6,892 nucleotides of DNA from Nitrososphaerales archaeon (GTDB lineage: Archaea > Thermoproteota > Nitrososphaeria > Nitrososphaerales > CADDZS01): assembly GCA_030043455.1 (NCBI GenBank), contig JASHXQ010000001.1, forward strand, positions 1 to 6,892, read 5' to 3'. The notes under the pieces were generated by a model. That model saw only the letters and a program-made list of their open reading frames with translations. It did no database searches and had not been told where the DNA came from. Every line of letters starts with the position of its first letter. Within the stretch, counting starts at the first letter, position 1. Positions 6,504-6,892 of the stretch are shown piece by piece. The position numbers and the translations under genes were made by a program.

Positions 6504-6892
6504 TTACCATGACGGAGTTTCATCGTATCCTTGGCAGAGATTCGCAGCTGCACTTTCGAAATCCTGCCCGCTAAAGATCGACACGTGACAGGAGTTGGAG
6601 AGTTTCTTGGTGTCCTCCGGAATGCGGGGAACTGCAGTGAGGAGAATCGCTCTCTGTGCCTCAAGCTCGAAGGAGATCATGTTCATTTTGAGAACATCTT
6701 CGATAGAAACTTCGGCGTCCTTGGAGAATCTCACGACGACATTGGACTGCTTCATTTCCGTTTTGTTTGCGAAAAGATCTACCGGGTACTCCTGACCAGA
6801 GATGCCTTTCACTGAAGTTAGTTTCCGCACGGAATAACCTCGCCTTGAGAGGAAACCCTCTACAGCATCCAGGGCTTTGGTTTTCTCGGGGG
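6504..6892 (-). CDS. degenerate Mrr-like nuclease-fold protein, C-terminal 128 residues (5' end outside window)
   Basis: The frame is open from the right edge (first full codon ending at 6890) to TAA at 6504-6506. It starts before the internal GTG at 6830, since the preceding codons read PEKTKALDAVEGFLSRRGYS, which continue the domain. The pattern is a helix, GYSVRKLTSVKGISGQEYPV, then DLFA, then SNVVVRFS, a helix with EDVLKMNMISFELEAQRA, the strand ILLTAVPRIP, and a C-terminal HVSIFSGQDF. This is the restriction-endonuclease-like fold seen in Mrr proteins and in archaeal regulators that carry a related domain. Glu and Asp of QEYPVD are kept, but the strand where active nucleases have Glu-x-Lys reads VVVRFSK, so catalysis is probably lost. 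A role in DNA binding or regulation is then more likely than cutting. Any N-terminal domain lies beyond the window. The ligase gene follows 47 bases downstream on the same strand. Confidence 0.7.
   Translation of the reverse strand, partial: PEKTKALDAVEGFLSRRGYSVRKLTSVKGISGQEYPVDLFANKTEMKQSNVVVRFSKDAEVSIEDVLKMNMISFELEAQRAILLTAVPRIPEDTKKLSNSCHVSIFSGQDFESAAANLCQGYDETPSW

Noticed and set aside
675..6892. A HerA-nuclease defence system made of the ATPase and the Mrr-like protein
   Set aside because: The two genes are separated by two metabolic genes, are on opposite strands, and the nuclease-like domain seems catalytically dead. Nothing links them beyond being in the same window.

Overview
The window most likely comes from an archaeon, perhaps a mesophilic or moderately thermophilic Thermoproteota/Nitrososphaeria-type lineage; the phylum is a guess. 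Pointers are a very small C2H2-type zinc-finger gene, a degenerate Mrr-like nuclease-fold protein of a kind I associate with archaea, a HerA/DUF87-like ATPase, two TTG start codons, weak or absent Shine-Dalgarno sequences and tight gene packing. Base composition is close to balanced. No rRNA, tRNA, CRISPR array, insertion sequence or origin was seen.

Layout: (1) 3-119, probable C-terminal tail of a plus-strand gene entering from the left. (2) 126-290, minus strand, a 54-residue zinc-finger protein converging on that tail. (3) 291-674, a 384-base divergent intergenic interval holding a hairpin-forming inverted repeat and a possible promoter and ribosome binding site for the next gene. (4) 675-2813, plus, a 712-residue coiled-coil P-loop ATPase resembling HerA/DUF87 proteins, with Arg in place of the Walker A Lys. 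(5) 2827-5142, plus, only 13 bases later, the molybdopterin-binding catalytic subunit of a xanthine dehydrogenase/4-hydroxybenzoyl-CoA reductase/CoxL-type enzyme. (6) 5134-6456, minus, a PaaK-type aryl-CoA ligase whose end overlaps the previous gene tail to tail by 9 bases. (7) 6504-6892, minus, the C-terminal 128 residues of a degenerate Mrr-like nuclease-fold protein running off the right edge.

Functional reading: the ligase and molybdenum hydroxylase would fit an aromatic-acid route, with CoA activation followed by hydroxylation or dehydroxylation of the ring or of a heterocycle. The substrate cannot be read from sequence, and the FAD and 2Fe-2S partner subunits are not in this window. The ATPase is arranged as the first gene of a two-gene plus-strand operon with the molybdenum enzyme, an unexpected pairing. 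Its N-terminal ~280 residues match nothing I recognise, so it is the best candidate for something undescribed. A defence or DNA-processing role together with the nuclease-fold protein is conceivable but not supported by adjacency.
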